Shown here: in pieces, positions 1-8,399 of the stretch | Layout of the letters: every line of letters starts with the position of its first letter | Position numbering within the stretch: position 1 is the stretch's first letter | Assembly (NCBI RefSeq): GCF_002843355.2 | Contig: NZ_PJAI02000006.1 | Span: 124,001-188,000, forward strand | DNA length: 64,000 bases | DNA from: Colwellia echini | Lineage (GTDB): Bacteria; Pseudomonadota; Gammaproteobacteria; Enterobacterales; Alteromonadaceae | Reading direction: 5' to 3' | Notes under the pieces: model-generated | Seen by the model: the letters and a program-made list of their open reading frames with translations, nothing else | What the model was told of the DNA's origin: nothing | Database searches by the model: none | Position numbers and translations under genes: made by a program

Positions 1-278
1 AGCGCACCAACTAAACCAGGACCAGCAGTATAAGCAACACCATCTAAGTCTTGGGGAGTTAACTTTGCATCAGCTAAAACTTGTTGAATTAACGGAATAG
101 TTTTACGCACATGATCACGAGAAGCAAGTTCTGGTACTACGCCGCCATAATCAGCATGAACTGCTATTTGGCTATATAAACGATGGGCGAGTATGCCTTC
201 AGGGCTGTCACCTTGACCATCATCATAAATGGCGATACCAGTTTCATCACAAGAAGTTTCAATACCTAAAATACGCAT
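1..278 (-). CDS. tsaD: tRNA N6-threonylcarbamoyladenosine synthase TsaD, N-terminal part only
   Basis: The gene reads leftwards from an ATG at 278 and runs off the window edge, so about 92 of roughly 340 residues are present. The N terminus [20 protein letters not shown] is the hallmark start of the TsaD/Kae1/Gcp family (ASKHA ATPase fold). TsaD transfers the threonylcarbamoyl group from TsaC/TsaB products to A37 of ANN-decoding tRNAs in the cytoplasm. The visible part also has the conserved [16 protein letters not shown] segment, whose histidine and downstream residues belong to the metal/nucleotide site of the family. It is divergent from rpsU, the usual gammaproteobacterial arrangement. 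The 3' end, including the second metal-binding histidine motif, lies outside the window. Confidence 0.95.
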   Translation of the reverse strand, partial: MRILGIETSCDETGIAIYDDGQGDSPEGILAHRLYSQIAVHADYGGVVPELASRDHVRKTIPLIQQVLADAKLTPQDLDGVAYTAGPGLVGA

Positions 279-309
279 ATATACAAAGTCTCAACACAAT
301 AGAATGATT

Positions 310-333
310 GCTTTGCTTTTAATGAAGCAAAGC
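310..333. repeat. Inverted repeat in the tsaD leader
   Basis: Perfect 9-bp arms GCTTTGCTT and AAGCAAAGC enclose a 6-nt loop. The stem lies 32 bp upstream of the tsaD start codon, probably in its leader. There is no T-run on either side, so it does not look like a terminator. A regulatory role is only a possibility. Confidence 0.45.
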
Positions 334-464
334 GTAACGCGGCGATTTTACCTGCTTTATGAATATTGCACCAGAATATTTGGTTTGAATTTGAGGAGGG
401 TTTCGTCTCGGTTAAGTTTATATTATTAAATCTGTCGTAAATTAACCTTTACTTTAGTGAGTGA

Positions 465-495
465 TTGACAGTAGAATACGGCACCAATTTTTAAT
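465..495 (+). promoter_or_regulatory. Candidate sigma-70 promoter of the rpsU operon
   Basis: A perfect -35 hexamer TTGACA lies at 465-470. The best -10 choices are TTTTTA (17-bp spacing) or TTTAAT at 490-495 (19-bp spacing), both weak. The site lies about 100 bp upstream of rpsU, in the tsaD/rpsU divergent region. No LexA-type box was recognised. Confidence 0.4.
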
Positions 496-591
496 AGAGT
501 GGGTGTAGATGAGGAAAACCTTGCAAATGATTGCATGGCAGAGCCGAAATCAAACGCCAATTTATATAGCTACCCTAAGGTAATAAAGTAC

Positions 592-807
592 ATGCCAGTA
601 ATTAAAGTAAGAGAAAACGAACCATTTGACGTTGCATTACGTCGTTTTAAACGTTCATGTGAAAAAGCAGGAATCCTTTCAGAAGTTCGTCGTCGCGAAT
701 GTTATGAAAAGCCAACTTGGGAACGTAAACGTAAGAAAGCAGCTGCTGTTAAACGTGCTGCCAAAAAAGTTTCTCGTGAGAATGCTCGTCGCGTTCGCAT
801 GTACTAA
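592..807 (+). CDS. rpsU: 30S ribosomal protein S21
   Basis: A 71-residue, very basic protein that starts [20 protein letters not shown] and ends RRVRMY, diagnostic of bS21. S21 is a late-assembling small-subunit protein near the mRNA exit/anti-Shine-Dalgarno region. It helps base-pair initiation regions with 16S rRNA. The frame stays open upstream to a GTG at 499, but the ATG at 592 is chosen because it gives the universal S21 N terminus and length and has AAGG about 11 nt upstream. It is the first gene of the rpsU-yqeY-dnaG-rpoD macromolecular-synthesis cluster, 52 bp before yqeY. The assignment is secure. Confidence 0.97.
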   Translation: MPVIKVRENEPFDVALRRFKRSCEKAGILSEVRRRECYEKPTWERKRKKAAAVKRAAKKVSRENARRVRMY

Positions 808-859
808 GAATTATCTTAGTCAAACTATCCTCTAAGAGATTGCTTATTATGGAGAGCAA

Positions 860-1309
860 ATGTCACTTCTAATACAACTCAAAGATGAAATGAAAGTTGC
901 TATGCGCGCTAAGGACACTATTCGTCTTGGTGTAATTCGCATGGCAATTTCTTCGATTGATGAAGTCGTAAGACTTCAAAAATCAGAAGCAACTGATGAA
1001 GACATCCTCGCTGTATTAACCAAAATGGTTAAACAGCGTAAAGAATCCATTAAGATGTTTCATGAAGGCGGTCGTGAAGAATTAGCAGAAAAAGAAGCAG
1101 CAGAAATTGTTGCATTAAACTTTTTTATGCCACAACCACTTACCGCAGAAGAAATTCAAGTATTAATAGGTAATGCAATTACTAACTCTGGCGCAGCTTC
1201 TATGGCTGACATGGGAAAAGTAATGGCCATTTTAAAACCTGTTATGCAAGGCAAGGCTGACATGGGCGCTGTAAGCGGTCAAGTAAGGGCTGGTTTGCAA
1301 AAGTTATAA
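860..1309 (+). CDS. yqeY: GatB/YqeY domain-containing protein
   Basis: A 149-residue cytoplasmic protein of the YqeY family: helical, charged, starting MSLLIQLKDEMKVAMRAKD and ending with the conserved GKVMAILKPVMQGKADMGAV region. The family resembles the tRNA-binding C-terminal tail of GatB, a subunit of the Glu/Asp-tRNA amidotransferase. A role in binding or editing mischarged tRNA is inferred in the literature but not settled. The ATG at 860 has a GGAG Shine-Dalgarno sequence directly upstream (851-854). It sits between rpsU and dnaG, as in many gammaproteobacteria, and is followed by a strong intrinsic terminator, so most transcripts carrying rpsU and yqeY probably stop before dnaG. Confidence 0.93.
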   Translation: MSLLIQLKDEMKVAMRAKDTIRLGVIRMAISSIDEVVRLQKSEATDEDILAVLTKMVKQRKESIKMFHEGGREELAEKEAAEIVALNFFMPQPLTAEEIQVLIGNAITNSGAASMADMGKVMAILKPVMQGKADMGAVSGQVRAGLQKL

Positions 1310-1356
1310 TTAATATAATATTTAAATATAAATTAATTATAACCCAATACTTTAAG

Positions 1357-1389
1357 AACCGTAATAGCTATAGCTGTTACGGTTTTTTT
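1357..1389 (+). terminator. Intrinsic terminator between yqeY and dnaG
   Basis: Arms AACCGTAATAGC and GCTGTTACGGTT (one G-T wobble) fold into a long stem with a tiny loop, followed by TTTTT at 1385-1389. Its place inside the macromolecular-synthesis cluster matches the attenuating terminator known between rpsU and dnaG in E. coli. Confidence 0.85.
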
Positions 1390-1528
1390 ATACCCATTTT
1401 TCCTGCGTTACACCTTAAGTATTAGCCATAACTTGGATGATAACTTAAAAAATATCATCACTTCTATTCGTGTATTGTGTAGAATAGCTGCGTTGTATCT
1501 TCCTTTTTAAAATGACTAATAAAACCTT

Positions 1529-3286
1529 ATGGCTGGACGTATTTCCCGACAATTTATTGATGACTTACTTAGCAGAGCAGACATTGTTGATCTTGTTGAT
1601 AGCCGAGTACCGTTAAAAAAAGCGGGTAAAAATTATCAAGCCTGTTGCCCCTTTCACAATGAAAAGTCGCCGTCATTTACGGTAAGCCAAGATAAACAGT
1701 TTTATCATTGCTTCGGTTGCGGAGAACACGGCAACGCTATCTCTTTTTTAATGGAATTTGACCGTTTAGACTTTGTTGATGCCGTTGAAGAGTTAGCCTC
1801 ACACTGTGGTATGGAAGTTGTTCGCGAAGAAAACACTGCGAGTCCTGAAGAGCAACGTCGACAGCAACAAGTTTACCAACAAAAACAAGATGACTATGAA
1901 CTAATGGCGCACATTAGTCGTTTTTTCCAGCAACAATTAAAAACAGCAAAAGACAAAGAAACAGCAATAGATTATCTCAAAGGTCGTGGTTTAAGTGGTG
2001 AGGTCGTTAAGCGCTTTGGCATTGGTTATATTAGTGATGAGTGGGATGGTGTGATGAATACCTTCTCAAACAATGGCCAGGCCAACCAACAACTTATTGA
2101 TTTAGGGATGGCTATCTCAGGTGAAAAAAATCGCCCTTATGATCGTTTTCGTGGTCGTATCATGTTTCCTATTAGCGATAAACGTGGTCGGGTTATAGGT
2201 TTTGGCGGACGTGTTTTAGGAGATGCAAAACCTAAATATTTGAACTCACCTGAAACTCGTATCTATCATAAAGGCCAAGAGCTTTACGGTTTACACGAAG
2301 CCAAACAGGCTAATAAACAACTTACACGTCTTGTTGTGGTTGAAGGTTATATGGATGTTGTCGCTTTAGCGCAACATGGTGTTGATTATGCAGTAGCATC
2401 ACTTGGCACCGCGACAACGTTTGAACAACTACAAACCCTATTTCGAACCGTGCCAGAAGTTATTTGTTGCTACGATGGTGACCGTGCTGGGCGAGATGCT
2501 GCTTGGCGGGCAATGGAAAATGCATTACCACTTATTCGTGACGGTTTTTCCTTAAAATTTGTTTTTGTTCCTGATGGTGAAGACCCTGATTCTTTGATCA
2601 GAACTCAAGGCCAAAAAGCTTTTGAAACAATTATTGATAACGCTATGCCGCTATCAAAATTTCTGTTTGAACAGTTGATGCAAAAAGTGGATATGAGCTC
2701 ATTAGAAGGCCGAGCTGCTTTAGTTGAATCTTTTCAGCCTTATTTAGCTAAACTGCCAGATAGTATTTTAAAAGATTCTATGCTCAATGAAATAGCGAAT
2801 AATTTTGGTACAGGCAGCGAACAATTTTTAGCGAAACTAACCAAAAATATAAAAGCTAGCGCAGTAAAAAAAGCGGTGACAAAACAAACAAAAGTCACGC
2901 CAGTTAGATTAGCACTTGCATTATTGCTAGAGCATCCCCATATAGCTAATAGCTTAGATGATATTAATGTTTTGCAAGCCTTAACAGCACCGGGAATACC
3001 GTTGTTGATACAAGTGCTAGGCGTATGTCAGCAAAACCCAGAAATAAAGTCTGCTCAGTTACTTGAGTCTTTTCGGGGGACTGAGCAAGGCGTGCAATTA
3101 TCCAAGCTAATGTGTTGGCAACATCACGTAGAAGCTGACGCAGCAACGGATGTTTTTTTGGATAGTATCGAAAAGCTATTAAACAACTTTGTAGAACAGC
3201 GGGCTGAAGTGTTATTACAAAAAGCTCGTGCGGGTCAAATGACAACGCAAGAAAAACAAGAATTACAAGCAATACTCAATGCTTAA
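1529..3286 (+). CDS. dnaG: DNA primase DnaG
   Basis: A 585-residue primase that makes RNA primers at the replication fork under control of DnaB helicase. Domains are visible in order. The CHC2 zinc ribbon has ligands C40, H43, C61 and C64 (CPFH...CFGC). The RNA polymerase/Toprim core has the EGYMDVV motif around residues 272-278 and the metal-binding DGD at 316-318. The C-terminal helicase-interacting domain starts at about residue 440 and is typically variable. Length matches the family (about 580). The start ATG has no convincing Shine-Dalgarno sequence, in keeping with the deliberately low primase expression known in enterobacteria. It lies between a terminator upstream and rpoD 281 bp downstream. 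Confidence 0.97.
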   Translation: MAGRISRQFIDDLLSRADIVDLVDSRVPLKKAGKNYQACCPFHNEKSPSFTVSQDKQFYHCFGCGEHGNAISFLMEFDRLDFVDAVEELASHCGMEVVREENTASPEEQRRQQQVYQQKQDDYELMAHISRFFQQQLKTAKDKETAIDYLKGRGLSGEVVKRFGIGYISDEWDGVMNTFSNNGQANQQLIDLGMAISGEKNRPYDRFRGRIMFPISDKRGRVIGFGGRVLGDAKPKYLNSPETRIYHKGQELYGLHEAKQANKQLTRLVVVEGYMDVVALAQHGVDYAVASLGTATTFEQLQTLFRTVPEVICCYDGDRAGRDAAWRAMENALPLIRDGFSLKFVFVPDGEDPDSLIRTQGQKAFETIIDNAMPLSKFLFEQLMQKVDMSSLEGRAALVESFQPYLAKLPDSILKDSMLNEIANNFGTGSEQFLAKLTKNIKASAVKKAVTKQTKVTPVRLALALLLEHPHIANSLDDINVLQALTAPGIPLLIQVLGVCQQNPEIKSAQLLESFRGTEQGVQLSKLMCWQHHVEADAATDVFLDSIEKLLNNFVEQRAEVLLQKARAGQMTTQEKQELQAILNA

Positions 3287-3433
3287 CTCTTTGTCTTAGC
3301 TATACTAAGCAAATTGAGTAGAGAAATAGATAAAAGAAATAATTGATTTTTGTGCTAAAAATTAAGCACTAAAGTAAGATTAGCGCTATGTAAATAGCTT
3401 GAACAGCATTAAGTGATTAAGACCGTATATTAG

Positions 3434-3463
3434 CTGGTAACCGCGTAAAAAATTCGCTATAAT
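3434..3463 (+). promoter_or_regulatory. Candidate rpoD promoter
   Basis: A perfect -10 hexamer TATAAT lies at 3458-3463, with a poor -35 (CTGGTA or TGGTAA) 17-18 bp upstream, about 105 bp before the rpoD start. The 281-bp gap after dnaG holds no gene. An internal promoter for rpoD fits separate regulation of the sigma factor. A heat-shock sigma-32 element was not recognised. Confidence 0.4.
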
Positions 3464-3567
3464 TTCCTGCTTTATTGCGTCTTGTTGTCGCTCTAATTAA
3501 TGCACAAATAATGCACTAAACGCAAATTTATATTCCATATTTTTATAATACAGGTGGACACTCGTCA

Positions 3568-5427
3568 ATGGAACAAGCCCCTAAATCTAGACTTAAAGAG
3601 TTGATAACTAAAGGTAAAGAACAAGGTTATTTAACATTTGCTCAAGTTAATGATCATCTTCCACAAGACATTATCGATTCTGACCAAGTTGAAGATATCG
3701 TTAGCATGATCAATGATATGGGCATTCAAGTATTTGAAAACGCACCTGATCAAGACACCTTGATGATGAGCGAAGGTAATACAGATGAAGATGCCGCCGA
3801 AGCTGCTGCACAAGCATTAGCAACAGTAGAAAGCGAAATTGGTCGCACAACTGACCCTGTACGTATGTATATGCGTGAAATGGGCACGGTTGAATTACTT
3901 ACTCGTAAAGGCGAAATCGTCATTGCGAAGCGTATTGAAGAAGGTATTAAAGAAGTTCAACGTAGTGTTTCTGAATACCCACCCGCAATTAATTATCTAT
4001 TAGAAATGTGGGATAACTTTGAAGCAGAAGAAATTCGCCTAACTGATATCATTACTGGATTCTTAGACCCTGATGCTGAAGATGAAGACGTACCTGCTGC
4101 GGCAACGCATGTTGGTAGTGAATTGTCTAAAGATGAATTGGCTGATGAAGACAACGAAAAAAATGACGATGATGACGATGAAGATGCTGAGGACGAAGAA
4201 GAAGAAGATACAGGTCCTGATCCAGAATTAGCTCGTGAAAAATTCGCTTTACTACGTGAAGTACATGAAAATGCGACTAAAATCGTTCTCAAAAAAGGCC
4301 GTGGTCATAAAGACGCTCAAGAAGCGATTGATGCCGTAGCCGATGTATTTAAAGAATTTCGTTTAATTCCTAAATTATTTGATAAATTAGTGAAAAACAT
4401 GCGCGGCATGATGGACAGATTGCGCGTGCAAGAACGTTTAATCATGAAGCACTGTGTTGTTGGTGCAGGCATGCCTAAAACAACATTTATCAAAATATTC
4501 CCTGGTAACGAAACGTCTAAAGAATGGTTTGAAGCTGAAAAAGCAGCAGGTCATCCTTACTCAGCAAGACTTAGCGATGTAGAACCAGATGTAGAACGTA
4601 ACATCTACAAGTTAAACCAAATTGAAGAAGAAACGCACCTTAATATTTACGGCATTAAAGATATTAACCGTCGTATGTCTATTGGTGAAGCTAAAGCTCG
4701 TCGCGCCAAAAAAGAGATGGTTGAAGCTAACTTACGTTTAGTTATTTCAATTGCGAAAAAATACACCAACCGTGGTTTACAGTTCCTTGATTTAATTCAA
4801 GAAGGTAATATCGGTTTGATGAAAGCTGTTGATAAGTTTGAATACCGTCGTGGTTATAAGTTCTCAACTTATGCAACCTGGTGGATTCGTCAAGCAATCA
4901 CCCGTTCAATTGCCGACCAAGCACGTACTATTCGTATTCCTGTACACATGATTGAAACGATTAACAAATTAAACCGTGTTTCTCGTCAAATGTTACAAGA
5001 AATGGGACGTGAGCCTACGCCAGAAGAATTAGCTGAACGTATGGTGATGCCAGAAGATAAAATTCGTAAAGTATTGAAAATTGCTAAAGAGCCAATTTCA
5101 ATGGAAACGCCAATTGGTGATGATGAAGATTCGCACTTAGGTGACTTTATAGAAGATGGTAGCGGTGAACTTCCGGTTGACTCTGCAACTTCTGAAAATC
5201 TTAAAGGTGCTACTCATGAAGTATTGGCCGGCCTAACAGCCCGTGAAGCTAAAGTACTAAGAATGCGTTTTGGTATCGACATGAATACTGACCACACCTT
5301 AGAAGAAGTTGGTAAGCAGTTTGATGTAACACGTGAACGTATTCGTCAAATTGAAGCGAAAGCATTGCGTAAGTTACGCCATCCATCTCGCTCTGAACAA
5401 CTGAAGAGTTTCTTAGACGGCGAGTAA
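3568..5427 (+). CDS. rpoD: RNA polymerase primary sigma factor RpoD (sigma-70)
   Basis: A 619-residue housekeeping sigma factor. Region 1.1 occupies roughly residues 1-85. Region 1.2 begins at [11 protein letters not shown]. An acidic D/E-rich stretch at about residues 190-215 belongs to the non-conserved region found in gammaproteobacterial sigma-70. Region 2 includes the core-binding and promoter-melting segment [20 protein letters not shown]. Region 4.2 carries the helix-turn-helix [20 protein letters not shown], and the C terminus [12 protein letters not shown] is typical. The ATG at 3568 follows AGGTGGA about 10 nt upstream. The gene ends the rpsU-yqeY-dnaG-rpoD cluster and is followed by a strong terminator. 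Confidence 0.98.
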   Translation: MEQAPKSRLKELITKGKEQGYLTFAQVNDHLPQDIIDSDQVEDIVSMINDMGIQVFENAPDQDTLMMSEGNTDEDAAEAAAQALATVESEIGRTTDPVRMYMREMGTVELLTRKGEIVIAKRIEEGIKEVQRSVSEYPPAINYLLEMWDNFEAEEIRLTDIITGFLDPDAEDEDVPAAATHVGSELSKDELADEDNEKNDDDDDEDAEDEEEEDTGPDPELAREKFALLREVHENATKIVLKKGRGHKDAQEAIDAVADVFKEFRLIPKLFDKLVKNMRGMMDRLRVQERLIMKHCVVGAGMPKTTFIKIFPGNETSKEWFEAEKAAGHPYSARLSDVEPDVERNIYKLNQIEEETHLNIYGIKDINRRMSIGEAKARRAKKEMVEANLRLVISIAKKYTNRGLQFLDLIQEGNIGLMKAVDKFEYRRGYKFSTYATWWIRQAITRSIADQARTIRIPVHMIETINKLNRVSRQMLQEMGREPTPEELAERMVMPEDKIRKVLKIAKEPISMETPIGDDEDSHLGDFIEDGSGELPVDSATSENLKGATHEVLAGLTAREAKVLRMRFGIDMNTDHTLEEVGKQFDVTRERIRQIEAKALRKLRHPSRSEQLKSFLDGE

Positions 5428-5521
5428 AAAGAACGTAAAAAATAGTATTTAACAGTCTTTATTAGTATTTGGTTTAGTTATATTTAATTATTGATAATAA
5501 AATACTGTGTTAAATAGAGAT

Positions 5522-5560
5522 AAAAAAGAGTAAGTTAGTTGCCTAGCTTGCTCTTTTTTT
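5522..5560 (+). terminator. Intrinsic terminator after rpoD
   Basis: Arms AAAAAGAGTAAG and CTTGCTCTTTTT (one G-T wobble) enclose a 12-nt loop and end in a seven-T run. It lies 95 bp beyond the rpoD stop and closes the macromolecular-synthesis cluster. Confidence 0.88.
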
Positions 5561-5604
5561 GTGGGCGGCCATTTTATAAAGTTATTTAACTTAGGAATTT
5601 TGAT

Positions 5605-6213
5605 ATGCGCGTTATATTAACTATTACTTGTGCTCTTTCTATTGTAGCAACGCCTTCAATTGCAAAGCAGCCATTAAACTTTGAAATAACCCCAATGATA
5701 GGTTATCGCTTCGGCGGTGATTTTGATAACGCACAAGGCTCGTCAATAGAATTAGAAGATGGTACTAGCTATGGCTTAGTATCTGCTTGGTCTGTTGATA
5801 GAAAACACCAAGGTGAGTTTTTAATTAGTTATTACGATACAAACTTCTCCGACTTAAGTAACATTTCAACAAGCGATAACGAACTTAGTATTACCTATGC
5901 GCATTTAGGTGGAACTGTGCCTATATCTGAAGGTGCATTACCTGTTAATGTTGTCGGCGGTTTGGGGTTAACACACTTTGAACCCGAAGATAGTGAGTAT
6001 AGCAGTGAAACCCGTTTTTCAATTAATGTGGGTCTGGCAAGTAAAATACCACTCACTGAAAGTATAAGCTTTAGAGTAGAAGGTCGAGCTTATGCAACAT
6101 TTTTTGATTCAGAGGGCGCGCTTTTTTGTGGACCAAATGGCTGTGTAGGTTACATATCCAGCAATGTATGGATGCAAGGTGAAGTAAATGCAGGCTTAAC
6201 CTTTAAATTTTAA
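5605..6213 (+). CDS. Small outer-membrane beta-barrel protein
   Basis: A 202-residue protein with an N-terminal signal peptide (MRVILTITCALSIVATPSIA, cleavage before K21) and alternating aromatic/polar strands ending in a terminal phenylalanine (NAGLTFKF), the signature recognised by the BAM machinery. The size fits an 8-stranded OmpX/OmpW/OmpA-barrel-like protein. Two cysteines close together (LFCGPNGCVG) may form a loop disulfide. AGGA lies about 10 nt before the ATG. It is monocistronic, between the rpoD terminator and a tRNA gene. The exact family and function are not recognised, and it could be a minor porin or an adhesion-type barrel. Confidence 0.75.
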   Translation: MRVILTITCALSIVATPSIAKQPLNFEITPMIGYRFGGDFDNAQGSSIELEDGTSYGLVSAWSVDRKHQGEFLISYYDTNFSDLSNISTSDNELSITYAHLGGTVPISEGALPVNVVGGLGLTHFEPEDSEYSSETRFSINVGLASKIPLTESISFRVEGRAYATFFDSEGALFCGPNGCVGYISSNVWMQGEVNAGLTFKF

Positions 6214-6358
6214 CTATTAGGTTTAACTATTAGATTTAATTCCTGGCTTTAGTTATTGGTTTTACTTATCGTTGAGCCATTGTTTAGCTGTTAATTAGTT
6301 ATATTGTTTAAGAAACAAGCTAACAGTTAAAAAAGCTTAATTATTTAAAGTTCAGTAG

Positions 6359-6387
6359 GTGACAACAAAATAAAAAATGCTTATACT
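6359..6387 (+). promoter_or_regulatory. Promoter of the tRNA-Ile2 gene
   Basis: GTGACA at 6359-6364 and TATACT at 6382-6387 are separated by the optimal 17 bp, followed by a G+C-rich discriminator (GCACGCGC) typical of stringently controlled stable-RNA promoters. Transcription would start near 6394, about 68 nt before the mature tRNA. Confidence 0.75.
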
Positions 6388-6461
6388 GCACGCGCTTTGT
6401 TAATCAGGCTAATCAATTGCCTTAACAAAGTCCTAGAATACCAGGCCAAATAAATGAAAAT

Positions 6462-6538
6462 GGGCCTTTAGCTCAGTTGGTTAGAGCATCCGACTCATAA
6501 TCGGCAGGTCCGCAGTTCAAGTCTGCGAAGGCCCACCA
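6462..6538 (+). tRNA. tRNA with CAT anticodon, most likely tRNA-Ile2 (lysidine-modified)
   Basis: A 77-nt cloverleaf with an encoded CCA: acceptor stem GGGCCTT/AAGGCCC, D arm GCTC/GAGC, anticodon loop CTCATAA with anticodon CAT at 6496-6498, and T arm CGCAG/CTGCG with loop TTCAAGT. The arm sequences resemble E. coli ileX more than elongator or initiator tRNA-Met, and ileX also lies near rpoD. TilS would convert C34 to lysidine so that the tRNA reads AUA codons. The base pair at the top of the anticodon stem (27-43) reads T/C and is a mismatch. The isotype, but not the tRNA itself, is uncertain because CAT is shared with tRNA-Met. Confidence 0.92.
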
Positions 6539-6622
6539 TTTTCATTATCTCAAATCGTGACTCAATACAGTTACTAGTTCATCAGTTAATACTTAATCAT
6601 TAGCTCATTGCTAATATTCCAC

Positions 6623-8389
6623 TTATCCAACATATTCCAATACCTTTTTATTTCTTTCTATTTTTGGATCTGGAATTGGCACTGCGGATAATAGTGCTTT
6701 GGTATAGTCGTGTTGAGGTTCAGCATACAGTTTCTCTACTTCGGACATTTCTACCTTGTTACCTTTGTACATCACCAATACTCTGTCGGAAATATGTTTA
6801 ACCACGGCTAGATCATGGGCGATAAAAATTAAACTGAGCCCGAGCTCTTGTTGCAGTTGTTTGAGTAAGTTAATCACTTGCGCTTGAATGGATACGTCGA
6901 GTGCAGATACGGGTTCATCACAAATAATCAGTTTTGGTTTTAATATTAAAGCTCGGGCTATGCCGATGCGTTGACATTGACCGCCTGAAAATTCATGGGG
7001 GTAACGATTAATTAAGTTAGGGTGTAAACCAACTTTGCTCATGATCGCTTGTACTTGTTGCTTACGATCGTTATATGATAGCTCTGGGTGGTATGTTCTT
7101 AGTGGCTCGGCAACTATTTCGCCAACGGTCATTCTTGGGTTAAGCGAGCCAAGTGGATCTTGAAAAATCATTTGAATATTACGACGTTCAGCATGCCATG
7201 CTTGTTTGTCGAACTGGGTAAGATCTTGCCCGTGCCAAATTACTTTACCTGATGTTGGTTTTAATAAACCAATAATAGCGCGGGCTAAGGTTGATTTACC
7301 GCTGCCAGATTCGCCAACAATACCTAAGGTTTCACCTGCCATTACCTGAAAAGAAACGCCATCAACGGCTTTTAATAGGCTAGGTTTTGTCCATGGCAGG
7401 GCATTCTTTTTCACAATAGAAAAATGTACTTTAATATCTTGCACATCCAATATTACAGTGGATTTTTCAGGTTGTGCTGTAGACTCTGCTTTAAGCTCTG
7501 GTCTAGACTCAGTTTCAGCTAACGCACTAGCTTGCTCATTGATTGATAAGCTGGCTAAGTTGGTTACGTCTTTGTCTAATCTTGGAACGGCTTCTAATAA
7601 AGCTTGAGTATAAGAATTTTGTGGGCGATAAAATATATCGTCGGCGCTGCCGTATTCTTGCATTTCACCATTTTGCATTACTAACACATTGTCGCAAATA
7701 CCAGCAACAACGCCTAAGTCATGGGTGATCATAATAATCGCAGTATTAAACTCGCTTTGTAGTTCACGTAACAACTGCATAATTTGCGCTTGCACGGTAA
7801 CATCTAGCGCGGTACTTGGCTCATCGGCAATCAATAACTGTGGTTTACACAATAATGCCATGGCGATCATAACGCGCTGACACATGCCGCCTGAAAACTC
7901 ATGAGGATATTGGTTCATGCGTTGTGCGGGATGAGGAATTTTTACCGCCTCTAACATGGCTACCGACTCGTTATAAGCTTGCTTTTTGCTCATGCCATTG
8001 TGCTGACGTAACACTTCAATTAATTGCTCACCTACTTTTAGATAAGGGTTAAGTGAGGTCATTGGATCTTGAAAGATCATTGCTATTTTTTTACTACGTA
8101 TTTTATTTAACTGACTATTAGGTAAATTCAGTAACTGTTGTTGCTCAAACGTTGCTGAGCCTTTAATCATGGCATTACTTGGCTGTAATCCCATTAAAGC
8201 AAATACCGTTTGGCTTTTACCTGAGCCTGATTCGCCTACAATACCTAAGGTTTCACCTTGTTTGATACTAAAGCTCAGATTATTAACTGCAGTAACTATT
8301 CCCTCTGGAGTGTTGAACTGCACTTGCAGATCTTTTACGGCTAATAGCACTTCTTGTCGATTTTCTGGTGTGTTTTTTGAGTGTGACAT
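6623..8389 (-). CDS. Oligopeptide ABC importer, fused OppD-OppF ATPase
   Basis: A 588-residue protein with two complete ABC ATPase domains that power oligopeptide uptake at the inner membrane. The first half matches OppD: Walker A GESGSGKS at about residues 52-59, signature FSGGMCQRV, Walker B LLIADEP. The second half matches OppF: Walker A near 359-367, signature FSGGQCQRI, Walker B LIICDEP. A low-complexity linker (about 270-312) joins them. In enterobacteria OppD and OppF are separate proteins ending in a Cys-rich tail. Neither half has that tail here. The ATG at 8389 is preferred over one 39 nt upstream because AAGGAA precedes it and the longer form would overlap oppC. It is the last gene of oppABC-DF, 10 bp after oppC. 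Confidence 0.93.
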   Translation of the reverse strand: MSHSKNTPENRQEVLLAVKDLQVQFNTPEGIVTAVNNLSFSIKQGETLGIVGESGSGKSQTVFALMGLQPSNAMIKGSATFEQQQLLNLPNSQLNKIRSKKIAMIFQDPMTSLNPYLKVGEQLIEVLRQHNGMSKKQAYNESVAMLEAVKIPHPAQRMNQYPHEFSGGMCQRVMIAMALLCKPQLLIADEPSTALDVTVQAQIMQLLRELQSEFNTAIIMITHDLGVVAGICDNVLVMQNGEMQEYGSADDIFYRPQNSYTQALLEAVPRLDKDVTNLASLSINEQASALAETESRPELKAESTAQPEKSTVILDVQDIKVHFSIVKKNALPWTKPSLLKAVDGVSFQVMAGETLGIVGESGSGKSTLARAIIGLLKPTSGKVIWHGQDLTQFDKQAWHAERRNIQMIFQDPLGSLNPRMTVGEIVAEPLRTYHPELSYNDRKQQVQAIMSKVGLHPNLINRYPHEFSGGQCQRIGIARALILKPKLIICDEPVSALDVSIQAQVINLLKQLQQELGLSLIFIAHDLAVVKHISDRVLVMYKGNKVEMSEVEKLYAEPQHDYTKALLSAVPIPDPKIERNKKVLEYVG

Positions 8390-8399
8390 GTTCGGTTCC

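Noticed and set aside
499-591. Upstream GTG extension of rpsU
   Set aside because: It would add 31 residues absent from all S21 proteins. The ATG at 592 gives the exact universal N terminus.
4120-4220. Acidic D/E-rich stretch in rpoD as a foreign insertion
   Set aside because: Gammaproteobacterial sigma-70 proteins normally have an acidic segment in this non-conserved region.
6462-6538. tRNA-Met (elongator or initiator) from the CAT anticodon
   Set aside because: The acceptor stem is fully paired, which excludes initiator tRNA. The T loop and anticodon arm follow ileX, and the rpoD neighbourhood fits ileX. Isotype confidence remains moderate.
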